Shown here one piece after another: positions 31,554-44,850 of a stretch of 64,000 nucleotides of DNA; the stretch's first letter is position 1; every line of letters begins with the position of its first letter. The position numbers were made by a program, and so were the translations under genes. Under the pieces are notes generated by a model. It saw only the letters and a list, made by a program, of their open reading frames with translations, did not search any database and had not been told where the DNA came from. The stretch is from Hyparrhenia diplandra (Eukaryota > Streptophyta > Magnoliopsida > Poales > Poaceae), in assembly GCA_015847255.1 (NCBI GenBank), contig JADLZK010012353.1, forward strand, positions 434,001 to 498,000, written 5' to 3'.

Positions 31554-34500
31554 CAACGATGATCGACAAGACGGCGATTTGTTGACTTGTTCTTTGGCCT
31601 AGCTAGTCGATCATGGTAATCGATCAGTGATAGTGACACCCCAACGACTAAACTGAATTAGTTCAGTTTCAGCACGTACAGATGCAGTGATGAAGCTTCC
31701 TAATTACTACGTACGTACGTTTATTGGTTTGAGCAAAAGATAATCAAGTTGAATTTCTTGTGGCCGGGGAGGCGTCTTCTCGTCTCGTGGTCTTGCCGGG
31801 ACGGCATGGCTCCGGTGTTGGAGTACTCCGTGTCCGTGTCCGGCGAAGGACGATCCGATCCGGCCCTTTTGACTCGACTGCAAGATCGATCGGAGGATTA
31901 TTTTATTTATTCTCTCCCACAGCCTACGTTTGTACCATACCATTGCCTTTGCGCAAACTTTGCACCACATATACTAGACTATCAGTCCAAGTTGTTGGTG
32001 GTTGCGGATTTGCTGTTACGGGGCGTACCGTACCTACAAAGGACGGATTATGGGGAGGCCCCATTCCGTTCCGTTCTGTTCTGTGGAGAAGGACGGTCTA
32101 CACACAATCCAATCCAGTCCAGTTAGAAAGAGCTGGCGTATCTCCGGCGGTTCCTTCCGTGCATCGACCTTGTACTCTTGACGTGGCTCCTCTAGTCTCA
32201 TAAATAAATAAAATAAAATAAAAGGGAGAGGCGAAGGAAGCTGGCATGCATGGCAAAAACAAAGCGGTTGGGGATTCATTCGAGGGGCTGATTTGGCCTT
32301 GGTTGACTTGGAATTTCATGGTGCCGTACGAACATGCTACGGATGGAATGGCATCAGCAGCAGGGCTGACTGGTAGCTAAGTTGACTTGTCATCAAAGAA
32401 AGGCGATTGTTCTCCATGCATGTGGTTGCTAATTTCCCTAGCTTTCCGATCGATCCATCCTAGCTAGCCAGTGGATCATGGTCATCATCATCAACGTAAG
32501 GAATAGATCAGGCGGCGGCCATGGGCTGTCAGTGACAGTGACTGCCCCACCAACGAACTGAATCGGTTTCAGTTTCAGCACAGATAGACACAGTAATTAA
32601 GCTTTCGTAATTGCGTACTAGTAGTACGTAGAAAAGACAATGAATTTCAATTTCTTGTGGCCGGGCACTGGGCAGGCATCTTCTCGTCTGGTGCTCTTGC
32701 CGGGGAGGCTCCACCGCGACGGCACCACTCTGGTACGTGTTGGACTACTCCGATCCCTGTCCGGCGCCGGACCATCCGATCCGGTCTTTTGACTCACCTT
32801 TTATTTTTTTTACGGTGACGTACCTACAAAGAACAGAACGGAACGTTGCCCGTCATATTCCGTTCTGTTCTGTTCCGTGGAGAAGGACAGTCCACAATCC
32901 AGTCCAGTACTGACCTGCCCTGATAAGTACTCGAGTATGAGTATGGCGGTGCGTGCGTATCTTCCTGGGAAGGCTTTTACCTGCACTTCATGCCGCCACT
33001 GAGATGGTATGGCCCACATTAACTCGAGTTGGCGTTGAGGAAATTCACCAGCTCATGAGAATCCCATAGGAAGGTGGTGTTCTCCAAGCCAAGACGGTCA
33101 ATAACAGTAGCAACCAGTGCTAGAGCCGCTGCTCTGAAAGCAACGACCGCGTGATGTACCAGTATCGGCCTCCAATTTTTCCTTTGCAAGCAATGACCAT
33201 TTTTTCATAATAAACCTGTTCCTCTAAAGATATAAATATTCATATTACCATTTCTCTCAGCTGACTTGTTAAAATGGAAAATGAGCACTTGAATATTTTA
33301 CAACGGACACAGTACCAATAAACGAGAAAGAATAATAAAGGAAGAGAAAAAACTGTACCTGACGTTCTTGCCTTGGTAGTGGGGTTGCCGTACCTAAAAA
33401 GGACAAAGGGACGCACGGGTAGACCTGGACCAAGCTGTTGGCTGGCCGGTAGCTGTCCAGTACCCACCTCACCCCGATGAGCACTCCACGATGGACCATC
33501 TTATATGCTGGGAAGAATTATCTGGTGCATGCTATGTTTGTGAGCCTATCACTAACATAACAAACGCACCGGCTGGTTTTTGCATGGTTGAGTAATCTTT
33601 CCCTATCGTACAGACACTACCTCTCTCTATGTGGGTTTGTTCCTAAGTAAAACAATTTATTTATATAAAGTGTTGTCCTAAGACAAATCGTTTATACATT
33701 TAATTGGATTCATAGAAAAGAATATCAGTAATCAATGTGGTTGGGGTTTGTTCAGGGGATGACAAGATTGGCCTTTGTTGACTTGGCATTTAGTAGATGA
33801 AAATCAATCAAATGATGATGATGGTGCCGTACCAGAGTTGACCCAATCCGACCATTCAGAGTTGTATTCTCTTTCTTTATGTCCGTTGAAAGTTGTATAG
33901 GTGTGCCTATTTTGGGCTTTCGATTTTTAATACTAGAAAGATTTCCCACGCGTTGTTGCGGTTATGAGAAAGAAATATAAATGAGTTAGGATGTTAATCA
34001 CTAAGAATTAGGAGATGTATATGTATGCAAAAAAATATGATATTATATAGTGTGTTGCTTAGTTGGACAATATGTTCGTTCAGATATTAGCTAGTGAGGA
34101 TTTGTTGAGTGGATATTAATTATATCCGATAGTGTATTGTCTAAGTGGATAGCTTGCATATTGAGAGAAATAACTAAGTGAATATTAATTGTTTGTGATA
34201 GTGCATTGCCTAGGTGGATACGCTTGCATGTTGAGAGAAATAACTTAATGGAGTTTGTTTTTATAGGAGTAGTAGATAATCAGCAGCTCCCGCCTGGTTT
34301 TCTTTTTAAGATGGTGCCGCATTTAACGTGCTACGGAAGCCCATCAGCAGGCTGAATATAATCGTACGTATGTAGGGACTGATTGGATGGCGGCCATGAT
34401 TTGCCAGTGTATGTGTGGCGAGGGAATCGGCTGGCACAGAGTGTGGCAAGTTTTGTCTCTGAAAAAACTGTGGCGACCTAACTTGTCTTATCAACCAAAC

Positions 34501-35292
34501 GCCTATAACAAAATTTGCGGCCACACCCGTGACATCGTGTGGGGGGCGGCTACCAACCAACAACAGCCTCGTAGTCGTAAGTTGACTTATCATCGAAGAT
34601 AACGACGATGACAAAGGTAAGTTCCTCTTCATTTCTTCCATATGTTGTTTAGTTCCCTAGCCGCCGATCGATCTATCGATCCTAGTCTTCGTCATCGTCA
34701 TGGCCATCGACACCAGCCGGTAGCACAAGGGTGACAATTGAACGGCGACCCCAACCAGTGAAATGAAAGGAAATGATTTCAAATGACAGAAGCTCTTTGC
34801 TCGGGGAGGCATCTTCCGGTCTCATTTTTTTGGTGAGGCTTCACCATACCGGCGCCCGCTCTGTTGTGCTGAATTTAAGTTTAAATTTCAGACAACGGTT
34901 ATTGCACATGTGTTAAGTTAAAATTGTAGCTAGTTCGTAGACATACATTTGAACAATTCTAAGAATGCCACTTACTCAAAGTACTTACAATTTTTCCATG
35001 ACCTACAAATGGTCCTAACGTGCCGTAGAGATAATTATGCAAAACTTATGATGCATTTTTAACAATATCTAACACTTCACAAATTTTGTAAATGACTATG
35101 ATAAGGAGAAAAAAAAAAACAGAAACCTTGTTAATTAAGAGATATAGACTATTTTAGAAGATTGTCTAGATGTAGCCCAACCTAAAGGAGTTTTTTAGGT
35201 CAAACCTATGGGAGTAATTTGGATTTTTTTTTAGTACGGGTGTAACTTAACATAATTTCTGGTCATATGACCATATCTCTAGATACCTACTA

Positions 35293-35411
35293 CTCCATTC
35301 ATTCAAAACTATAAACGCTTTGACTTTTTGGTACATTTATTTTGCTAGCATCTTGATATAATAATACGCCTAAATACATAGAAAAATCCAAGAAAGTCAA
35401 AACGGAGGGAG
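35293..35411. mobile_element. Stowaway-like MITE
   Basis: Starts CTCCATTC and ends GGAGGGAG between TA dinucleotides. The inner inverted blocks both carry TTTGACTTTYTTGG-type sequence. A poly-A tract of about 28 bases and a second ACGGAGGGAGTAG terminus follow (35418-35457), perhaps a slipped duplicate. Confidence 0.7.
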
Positions 35412-36211
35412 TAGTTCAAAAAAAAAAAAAAAAAAAAAAAAAAACGGAGGGAGTAGCTCTTAAGAAAGAAAGAGATAATTTCCGGTCCTTGCCGGCATCT
35501 TGTACTTTCGACTTGGCTTTAGTCAGGATAAATAAATTAATAATAAAATAAAATGGAGAGGCGCGCGAAGGAAGCTGGCATGACAAAAACAATGCGGCTG
35601 GCCCGGGGCTTTGTTCGTGGGGTTGACAAGATTTGGCCTTGGTTGACTTTGAATTTCGTTGAGATATATGAATCAATCAAATGATGATGATGCATGGGTG
35701 CCGTACGAACGTGCTACGGAAAGCCATCGATCAGCAGCAGGGCTGACTGGTAGCAAAGTTGACTTATCATCGATCAGAGATAACAACGATGACAAGGCGA
35801 TTTGTTGACTTGTTCGATCTCCATGTGGTTGTTTCCCTAGCAAGCTTGCCGATCCTAGCTAGCTAGTCGATAATCGCCAAAAAAAGCTAGCTGATTATGG
35901 TCATCATCATCGACATCAGGTGGCTATGCTTATGCATGGTCAGTGACAGTGACAGCCCAACCAATGAACTGAATCAGATTCAGTTTCAGCACAGACACAG
36001 TGAAGAAGCTTCGTAATTAGTACGTGTATACGTACGTTTATGGTTTGAGCAAAAAGATAATCAACTTGAGTTTCTTGTGGGCGGGGAGGCGTCTTCTCGT
36101 CTCGTGTTCCCGCCGAGGAGGCTCCACTGCGGCGGCACCCACTCCGGTGTTGGGGTACTCCATGTCCGGCGCCGGACGATCCGGACCGATAGGCCCTGTC
36201 CTTTTGACTTT

Positions 36212-36516
36212 TTTTTTTTGAGATTACACAGTATAAACGCAGACGCCAACACGCACGCACACTCACCCCTACGAACACACGCACGCGAAACCCTACCTCT
36301 ACGAAAGACCTTCGCCGACCGAGCGGCAAGCAAATCTTGAAGTTCGAAGTCACCACTGGGCGCCGCCATCGACGGGACGCCGCCTACCACTTAACGAGAT
36401 AAGACCGAAAATCCCGAATTAAATCCGGGATAAAGTGTCGTCGCACCCGTGATTTGAACCCGCGGGTGAGCCCCTAACCAATGGCCTTTACCATCGGAAA
36501 CCACGAGCCCCCTCGA
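36212..36516 (-). mobile_element. tRNA-derived SINE (grass Au/OsSN-like)
   Basis: About 305 bp on the minus strand. The head is tRNA-like with a B-box GGTTCAAATC (36452-36461 region) and an A-box-like TGGTAAAGGC region. The tail is poly-A, seen as T's at 36211-36219 on +. Flanks are a 17-base direct repeat, CCTG(T/C)CCTTTTGACTTT, at 36195-36211 and 36517-36533. It sits inside the delta module, interrupting it. The family assignment is from memory of grass SINEs. Confidence 0.75.
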
Positions 36517-38600
36517 CCTGCCCTTTTGACTTTGACGCCAAGATTGGAGGATTATTATTTTATTTATAATGGAATCCCTGCCATGCCCTAATTAACCTTT
36601 CTACCATTGCCCCCTTTGGCCGCCAAATGGACAAGAGGGGAAAGAAGAAAGATACAAAGCTGCAGTTGACGTTGCCGTACTGTACCTACAAGAGGGAAAT
36701 GGACAAAGGGGTGCCTCTATTCCGTTCCGTTCCGTTCCGTGGAGAAGGACAGTCCAGCCCAGTACCGACCTGCCCTGATAAGCACTCGCTCGAGGGGTGC
36801 GTTGCGTAGAGTATCTTCCAGGGAAGGCTTACCTTACCTGCACTGGATGCTGCCACAGTGCCACTGCGATGGGATGGCCCACATTAATCCGAGTACTTAG
36901 TTGTCTGTGTGACTGTGTGCCCATCACCTGTGTTTTTTTTTTTGACAACAAAAACTTTATATTAGTAGCAAGTACTAACTGCAAGCAGCCAGAAATTATT
37001 GATAGTACCTGCATGAGGCTCCAATTCTTCATTTGGAAGCCGGCCCTGATCATTTCATAGTATATAAACCTATTTCTTTTTTTATAAAGATATAAATATT
37101 ATTGATAGTACCATTTCTCTTAGCTGACTTGTTCAAATGGCAAATTAGCACTTAAATTTTGTTAGGACGGAGACAGTAGTACCAATAAACGAGAAAGAAT
37201 AATAAAGAAAAAGAAAACCTGTAGCTGACGTCGGTAGTAGGGGGTGCCGTAGCCGTACCTAAAAAGGACACAGGGACGCACGGGTGGACCTGGACCAGCT
37301 AAGTTAGTTGGCTGGCCGGTAGCTGTCCAGTACTCACCTCACCCTGCTAAGCACACCACGGCACATCTTGTATGCTGGGAAGGATTATCTGGTGAGTCCA
37401 TCACTGACGACAGCCACACACGCAGCCGGTTTTTGCATGGTTGAGTAATCTTTCCCCAGCGTAGATACACTCTCTATGGGTTTGTTCCTAAATCCTAAGT
37501 AGTACAACAATTTATCTATAGAGAGAGAGTTGTCCTAATCCAAATCGTTTATAAATTAATTGGATTTATAGAAAAGAATATCAATAATCAATGTGGTTGG
37601 GGTTTGTTCGACCAGGGACATTTTAGATCGATGAATCAATCAAATGATGATACGATGGCGCCGTACGAACGCAGGCAGCGGGCTGAATATAATGGTAGGA
37701 GTACGTACGTAGCTATAAGCTCACTTATCATAGAAGATAACGACGATGACAAAATGAAACTTCCTCTTCCTTCTTCCATATGCACGCTGTGTTGTTTCGT
37801 TCCCTTGCCGATCCATTCATCGATCCTAGTCGTCGACTTGTCGTGTCGTCGTGGCCATCCGTCGACATCAGCTGACAGTACAGGACGACCGTGAAGTGAA
37901 CGACGACCCCAACCATCGCAATGAAATGATTTGAACAGACAGAAGCTCACCGTACGGGCGCCGCTCTGGTGTACCCCCTATCCGGCGCTGCATGATCCGG
38001 AGTCCGGACCGGCCTTTGACACCTTGTGGTGTATTCTTCTCCTGAGTCACAAGTGGATTTATAAGATTTATAGAAAAGAATATCAATAATCTTCAATGTG
38101 GTTGGGGTTTGTATGTTCAGGGCCGGGGGATGACAAGATCGATTGGCCTTGCTTGAGTTGACATTTTAGACGAATCAATCAAATGCTGATACATCTGATT
38201 GATGTGCGCCGTACCAACGTGCTACGGAAGGCCATCAGCAGGCTACTGTACTTATCATCAGAAGATAACCACGGTGACAAAGGTAACTTTCTCTTCGTTT
38301 CTTCTTACATGTGTTGTTTCCTTGCCGTGCCGATCCATCGACATATATCAGGACGACAGTGAGCGACGACCCCAACCAGTCAAATGCATGATTTCAACAT
38401 ACAGAAGCTCTTGCTTTGCTCGGGGCGGCATCTTCTCGTCCTCGTTTTGCTGGTGTAGGGAGTACTCCCTGTCCGGCGATGCACCATCCGGACCGCCCTT
38501 CATTTCACAGACACCTTCTAGTCTTGTCTTGTTCAGTTGTTCTCTCGCATCACAAGTGGATTCTTTTCCCCTTTTCTCTTTGCAGAAAATAGATAAATAA

Positions 38601-40862
38601 ATCGCATCTCCTCAAGTCCCAATTATATGTCACCGATCATCGTCATTCTTCAGCATCGTACTTATTTTTGTCTGAGGATCGAGCCATGTATGTGCAACAA
38701 AATCATCTTACTTTGATTTGGTGAATCTAGGTAGTGTCTGAATTTTAGTTGTAATTTCAGACAACGTTTATTGCACATGCTTTATGTTAAAATTGCAGGT
38801 TTAGCTTGTCGCACTATCTGTAGCCATAATCGATCTATAATTTTTAGATCCAATAAAAACACTCAGCTACACAAAAGCACAAACCTGACAAAATCTAATC
38901 TACGGTGCCACAAAGACTGTTACCAATTGTTTCTATAGGTATAGACAAATACAAGATTAGATTTTGTTGTTCCTTAAGGAAGAGATCACATAAATCGATT
39001 TTAAGGCGGCTATATTTTTTACCACCTCCATAAATCAATTTTACGAGGCGGGCGTAAATTAAAACGCCCATCTCCAAAAAAAAAAAAATCCCTAGCCATT
39101 TTTTTACGAGGCAGTTGGATTTGTGATTGCCGCTGTTAATAAAAGTGCACTGCCCTCACAAAATCATTTGTGAGTAGTGTGAGAAATCCAAAATAGAGGA
39201 TTGTAATATTTATACATATAAAGGCTAAAATATAAATAATGTACCATTATAATTGTCATTCTCCATTAACTTTTGATAGTTTATTTTCTCCGATTGTAAT
39301 GCGTGAGCATATTTGCTAGTTTGTGCTAGTTTGGAAAGTTGTTTTTCTAATTAACAACACACAATTGCACAAATCAATATACTACATTATTTTGCATCTA
39401 CATTTTCTCTCTGTACTAGTTTGTGCTTGTTGGTCTTCGTTGCAGTCTGAGATAGAGTAGTCAGACAGGATCCATCCTGGGCTCGTAGGCCGTCGGTTTT
39501 CAGGAGCGAATAGGCTGAAATGGCAGCATTGACTGCCATTGTCTAGCATTATCTGATGCACAGCAAAAATAATTAATGACATCAAATAATTTTCAATAGC
39601 CAGAGCATTTGTTCACATGAATGGCTGCTGAAGAATAAAGGTTTCTCGAACCAAACACATTTATGTTATCTTACGACGACAAACTAGACAAAGAGCACAT
39701 AGATAATGGTAATAAAACTACTCCCCTCCGTTTTCAAATTATAAGATGTTTTGGTTTTTAGATACATTTCTTTTTGCTATGTAGTATGTAACTAGTTATA
39801 CACTATGTTTAGATACATAGTAAAAGAAACGTATCTAGAAGAGCCAGAACGTCTTATAATTTGGAATGGAGCTAATAGTAAAACATAAGGTTAATAAAAT
39901 TAGCAATAATGGACCAATTAGGACATATTTGGAGATCGATTGATCAATCTAAGGTTTTGGGTTGGAAAGAAAGGATGACTAGCCTTGTGTCGCTCCTCCT
40001 TTGGGGCAGCAGTACACGTGGTGCCGGCAGAGCAGGCCACGAAGCATTTTCGCAGCTAGGAGGATGGTGGCAACGAGTCAAATCGTCTGACATGTGGTGA
40101 GCTCGCCTAAATATCGTGCTAGATGACTTCTTCTATATATTTTGCTATGACATCTTTCTATCTATTCAAAAGAAAAGAAAACTCTCTTTATTAGGTACCC
40201 TAATACTTTGTTTAATATAGGTCCCTGTGGACGGTTCGCAAATCCACTTCCAAAATAGGCCAATGGATAAATTCTAGAGGTCGTTACCTACAATAGATAC
40301 TGTAATCGTGATGTTTAGAACATCAATATTACATAAGTTTTCAAGAAAGTTAGATAATTAAAATATAACTCCAAATTTTATGTGAAACTGAAACATCAAC
40401 ATCATAATGTTCATAATGTAAGAAACTAATGTATCACTCCATGTATAAAATAAGATGAGCTTACACTTCTTTTAGGAATAATTGGTCTTGAATTTTCTTT
40501 GTATGCCAATAGTCTGCTCGTGAAGTCATTTTGTATTGTTTGGGCATAGGAGCAGGTGCCCTTGTCAGTTTTTTCTTGGATTTTTTTATATTTTATTATA
40601 AAGTGTTGAGAAACGCATGACTGTTTCAAACAGACCTATCGGTTCAAGGTATTCATAGCAGAGTACAAGCACTCTTCTGTGTGAATGAAAAAAATCAAAG
40701 AAATATAATGGAGCAAAGTAGAATGAATTCTACAAATTAAAGATGGAAAAGAGCAGTTAGTGCAAGATATGGGAAAATGACAGATAATATAGTTGGGAGG
40801 GCATATATATACCTTGTCTTCAATGTGCTCCAACCGTCTTATGTTCTCCTTGCACCACTGTG
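38601..40862. other. Intergenic region
   Basis: AT-rich with no convincing gene. A Stowaway-like MITE lies at 39721-39871. 38730-39200 resembles generic repeat debris (a block similar to 34870-34960: CAGACAACG.TTATTGCACATG). 40100-40860 is unremarkable and probably includes the 3' flank of the NBS-LRR. Confidence 0.4.
39721..39871. mobile_element. Stowaway-like MITE
   Basis: Begins CTCCCCTCCGTTTTCAAATTATAAGA and its end pairs with it (TCTTATAATTTGGAATGGAG). TA flanks the left side and lies one base outside the right end. About 150 bp, the usual Stowaway size. Confidence 0.8.
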
Positions 40863-43800
40863 CTAATTCAGGGCAGCAGTAATAAATATATAGTCGCCAA
40901 GGTTAGTGAGTATGCTCATTGGCAAAGACTTGATGCCCCTGCAGTCAGAGATGACAAGTTCCTCAAGACACGACCCTGGCCATTTTGGAAGCTCTGCAAT
41001 GCTGGGACATCCTTTCAAAGACAGCAGCCGGAGGGAGCTGAGGTATCGCAAATTTCTCAACTCTGTACACCTTGTGATGACCAACTCTTGTAGAGTGACG
41101 AGGTTACCAAACCATTCTGGGATTTCATCAAAAGCAATGTCTTCTAGCCATAATGATTTGACCAATGAGATGTTTGGTGAGAGACATGTCATATCAGTGC
41201 AGTGTATGATTCTCAACTGAGTGATAGCAGTTCCTCGCCCATGTGCATGTCCATCTCTCATTGATGATAACACATGGTCGCTGTTTTCTATTTCCCATAT
41301 CTTAGCTTTAGGTGGGCATGGCTTCATTCTCAACTTCAAGCAGTAATAGATTGACAGTTCCTCAAGTTTGGGGAACATGAATTTCTCTTCATTTGAAGAA
41401 AACCTGAGTTCCTTCACACCATCCTCGCGGCACAAGTACATGGTGTTCCACTCTTCTAGGTTTTCCATACGGCGGAGACGAAATTTGGTAAGTTGAGGAA
41501 AGGCACTTACACCGCCACAGAAGCTCTCTCCAATTGTTGTAATCCTGTCCAATCCTTCCAAAACTAGCTCTTGCAGGTTTGGTAGCTGACCAAGTGGTGG
41601 TAGGCAGATGATTTCAGTCACATCACATAGTTCAATCTTGACAAGGTCTGGGAGATGAAGCGCAATGCCCATAACCCAGACTGGAAAGCCTGCACTGTTA
41701 TAACCTTTCATGCTTAATTTCATTAAGTTTCTTGGTGGCACAAGCTCTGCCAACAATTCCATGTCCTCCACAGACCTCTCAGCACCTCTAGTCCACTCGA
41801 GTGTCAAGGATCCCATCCCCTGTTTGTGTGTCAGCTCTATACTCCTCGCCTCTTGTGCATACTTGACATTGTCGAGGCTACTTATGTGCAACTCTTCAGG
41901 ATCTGCATGCCGAAGCACAGCAATGTTGCTGCTAGAGCCATCTACTTGGGCATGGACCTTAAAGTGTGGGAAGAAGGTAATATTATTTGACTGAGAGGAC
42001 GTTGCTGTTTGCTTCTTCAGCTCCGAGCAACCAGTCACATTTAGGACCTTCAGGCTATCCATTTTAACGATACATTCTGGAAGCCCAGTTAACTGTGTGC
42101 AGCCTGACAGGTCCAATGTATGCAGCTTCTTGAGGATGCCAATACTGTCAGGCACACAGACAATGGTAGAATTATGCGACAGGTCCACATGCTCTAGATT
42201 GGAAAGGGTACAGATTTTCTCAAGCAAACTGAATGTTGTGGATGGTCCCCAATTGAAATACCTACTGCGCATGGAATTTGATAGACCTAAATACCGGAGC
42301 TCAGTGAGATTACATATGATGTCTGGAAGATGAGAGATAGCATATCCTGCCCCTGAATATTGTAGAAATGTTGAATGTGATAAATGATTTCCTTCAAGTG
42401 AAAAGTTCAAATATTCTAGGTTGGTCAGGCTACCTAAATCATTTGTTGGAATATCTGCGAGACACCAGCAGTTTGAAAAATCCAAATGTACCAAACTTTT
42501 AAGGTTCTTAAATGATTTAGGGAGGTATTCAAGTTGTGTACAATCTGAGATATCAAGATACACCAGACAATTAAGTGCACCAATTGATTCTGGCAGAGCT
42601 GAGAATCCAGAACCACTTATGTTGAGGTACATCAATTTAGACAGGTTGGAGAAACAGTCAGGGATCATCTCACTTTCAATATTCTGAGCTTTGAGATACC
42701 TCAACTGCACCAATTTACTGACACAAGCTGGTAACTTTCCAATGCTGCACCCACTTAAATCCAAAACCCGTAGGGACTCTGCAGATAAAAATGCTCTACC
42801 GTGTACATCAATTTTACCACAATGCATAAATAGCAGTGCTCTTATTTCCTCAGGATAGCTCGTATATGATCCCAATGCCTTGCTACAATCTGTGAGCAAT
42901 GCATATTGGCTGCTGCGTTCTGCAAAGTTGCCTTGTTTGCTACCATCAAGAATTCCATGGCACATAACCCTTATCAAGTCATGCACGAGGCTGCTGCGTT
43001 CTGCAGAATTGCCTTGTTTGCTACCATCAAGAATTCCATGGCCCATAACCATTCTTGCCAAGTCATGCACGAGGTCATGCATGGTAATAATGTCACGCCT
43101 TTGGCGTAGGCTCTGGATTTCTGTAGGAAACGAAAGGCATAGAATAGTGTTAGGTTTCATTTGTCAAGCAGCAAAACAATTATCAGTAATGGGGTGGTAA
43201 AAATAGGATATCACGCCGGGTCCTAGGAATAGGATTGCATGCAGCGATGGAGGATTAGCTGGATGCATGTACGGGAGAGGGATTCCGTGATCTGGGAAGG
43301 AGAGAGGTGTCTCGCACGAGCAGAGGGGATCGCGCGGTCTGGGATCGCGGACGGCGGCACAGGAAGGAAGACCACACAAGGCCGGAGGCCACGCAGAGGG
43401 AGTGTTATTTCAAGGACATAAAAAAGTATATTTTAAGAGCTTAGAGACCTAATGACACCTTAGGACAAGTTCAGATCCATCTGTGTATTTTACTCTAAAA
43501 TATATATAGTACTAGTTGGAAATGATAGCAGTCAGCCATCTATACCCTGAACTACAGCAATGCTCTAAGTTTATGTTATATGGTTGTGTTCAGTTCCGTG
43601 TATTGTCTATTTTCTAAGCATGATTATCAAGAGCTGCACTTTATAGTAGCACACGTAAATGACTCACCATGGGTAGTACTGAACGCTGAAGGAAGGATAG
43701 TCCAAGGAGCTGTGCAATGCAGTTCTCACAGCGCTGCCTAGGGGAGAGTAAGTTTGTTGCCGTGATGAAACCCAAAAGATAACCAATGATGAATTAGATC

Positions 43801-44850
43801 TTCTCTAACTATCTTGTGGCCTTTTGGAAATATTGCGCAGTAAGTAAAGCATAACTTCAAGGATTTAACCATATTTTCATAGCTTAACTTCAAGGATGCG
43901 AGCACATTATTTGTTGCAGGTGTATTCTCTGATGAAACAGATTCATTCCAGATATCATTGTCTTCCACTTGCTTCCATTCATCAAACCCCTTAGACTGCA
44001 GCATAAACCCAATAGATTTAGCTGCGTAGAGCCACACCTCTACACTTCTGGGCAATCGCCCTTCCTATACCGGTCAACTGTACTTTGTCATGTCTAGCTT
44101 CAAAGGAACTTCTCTGTTTTATTATATCCCAACACATATCATCCGTCAAGGGCTCTATCTCGTATGGGACATGGTTAATACAAATTCTCTCAGCGACATC
44201 TTTACTGCGTGTGGTCACTAACACTATTGTGTTGCTGCTGTCACCTTGATGCAGAATATCCTTCAGTCTATCCAGTTCAAACTGCTTCACTTCCCACAGG
44301 TCATCTAAAACAATCATAATATTCTTGCAGCAATGCATCCTCTGCCTTTCATCAGTTTGGCTATCCTTTTCATATAGCTGTGAAATTATAGAGCTCGAAT
44401 CATGTTGAAGTCAAATACTGAAGACACATAGACCCATACCCGTGAGTAATGTTTGAAATCATTGTAAATCAATTTTGCAAAGGTTGTTTTCCCAATACCA
44501 CCAATTCCATATATTGGAAGGATGATGATCTTTTCCACCATGCTCACAAGTAAAGAATCAATTATTTTCTTTTTTCTCTTCTACCCTGCCTACAATGAAT
44601 TCTTCAGTTGCATCTGATTGTGTTTCTTCTATATTAACAAATTCAAGCTCATTGCACCTAGTGCTTCTTATCAAGTTGGAATTCTGGTGTTGATCTGGGA
44701 TGCTAGTGCTTGATAACGTGGAAACAATGTTGTAATATCTTTCGAAGCTGCAACATTTCAATAAAGTGTCAACACAATGTGGAATTACACAATGTGAACA
44801 ACATCTCTGATTTTCACCGCCGGTTCCATTACAAACTGCCAGTGATATCA
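40863..44850 (-). pseudogene. CC-type NBS-LRR disease-resistance gene, disrupted
   Basis: On the minus strand the NB-ARC order is visible: P-loop GIGGIGKTT near 44500, FDFN (RNBS-A) near 44420, IMIVLDDLW (kinase 2) near 44310, VLVTTRS (RNBS-B) near 44215, a CRGVAL GLPL-type motif near 44040, then LKLCFTYCAIFP (RNBS-D) near 43840. The MHD motif (MHDLVHDLA) is near 43080. An open 765-residue exon (to 40863) contains the LRRs. Frame changes near 44575, 44400, 44030 and 43745 break the NB-ARC half. I do not see the N-terminal coiled-coil domain, so it is truncated too. Non-TIR motifs and grass context support the CC type. An ATP-binding immune receptor when intact; here probably dead. Confidence 0.87.
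42910..43071 (-). repeat. 81-bp tandem duplication next to the MHD motif
   Basis: Two adjacent in-frame copies encode ...LVHD..R.M.HGILDGSKQGN.AERSS. The period is 81 bases (27 codons). The copies differ at several positions, so the event is not brand-new. Confidence 0.88.

Larger units (their letters stand above)
31554..38600. repeat. Array of diverged non-coding repeat modules
   Basis: Four module types recur in the same order with about 70-90% similarity by eye. Delta (CAGTGACAGTGAC..., then a GGGGAGGC.TCTTCTCGTCT and GACGATCCGG block) starts near 31620, 32525, 34725, 35938, 37880 and 38358. Beta (GCCGTACCTACAAAGGAC, CCGTTCTGTTCTGTGGAGAAGGAC) lies near 32018, 32810 and 36670. Alpha lies near 33370 and 37232. 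Gamma (TTGGCCTTGGTTGACTTGG, GTGCCGTACGAACGTGCTA) lies near 32250, 33730, 34310, 35480, 37575 and 38090. None has a protein-coding frame. It may be tandemly duplicated promoter/UTR DNA of a lost gene family or an undescribed non-autonomous repeat. Confidence 0.7.

Noticed and set aside
36441..36510. tRNA gene on the minus strand
   Set aside because: Box-like elements are present but no cloverleaf can be drawn, and it continues into a poly-A-tailed body with target duplications. It is a SINE head.
31554..38600. CRISPR-like or satellite array
   Set aside because: Modules are long, diverged and irregularly spaced, and this is plant nuclear DNA. Neither category fits.
40863..43160. Stand-alone LRR protein gene
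   Set aside because: The open exon is preceded by NB-ARC sequence in the right order, so it is the 3' exon of a broken NLR unless a separate transcript is shown.
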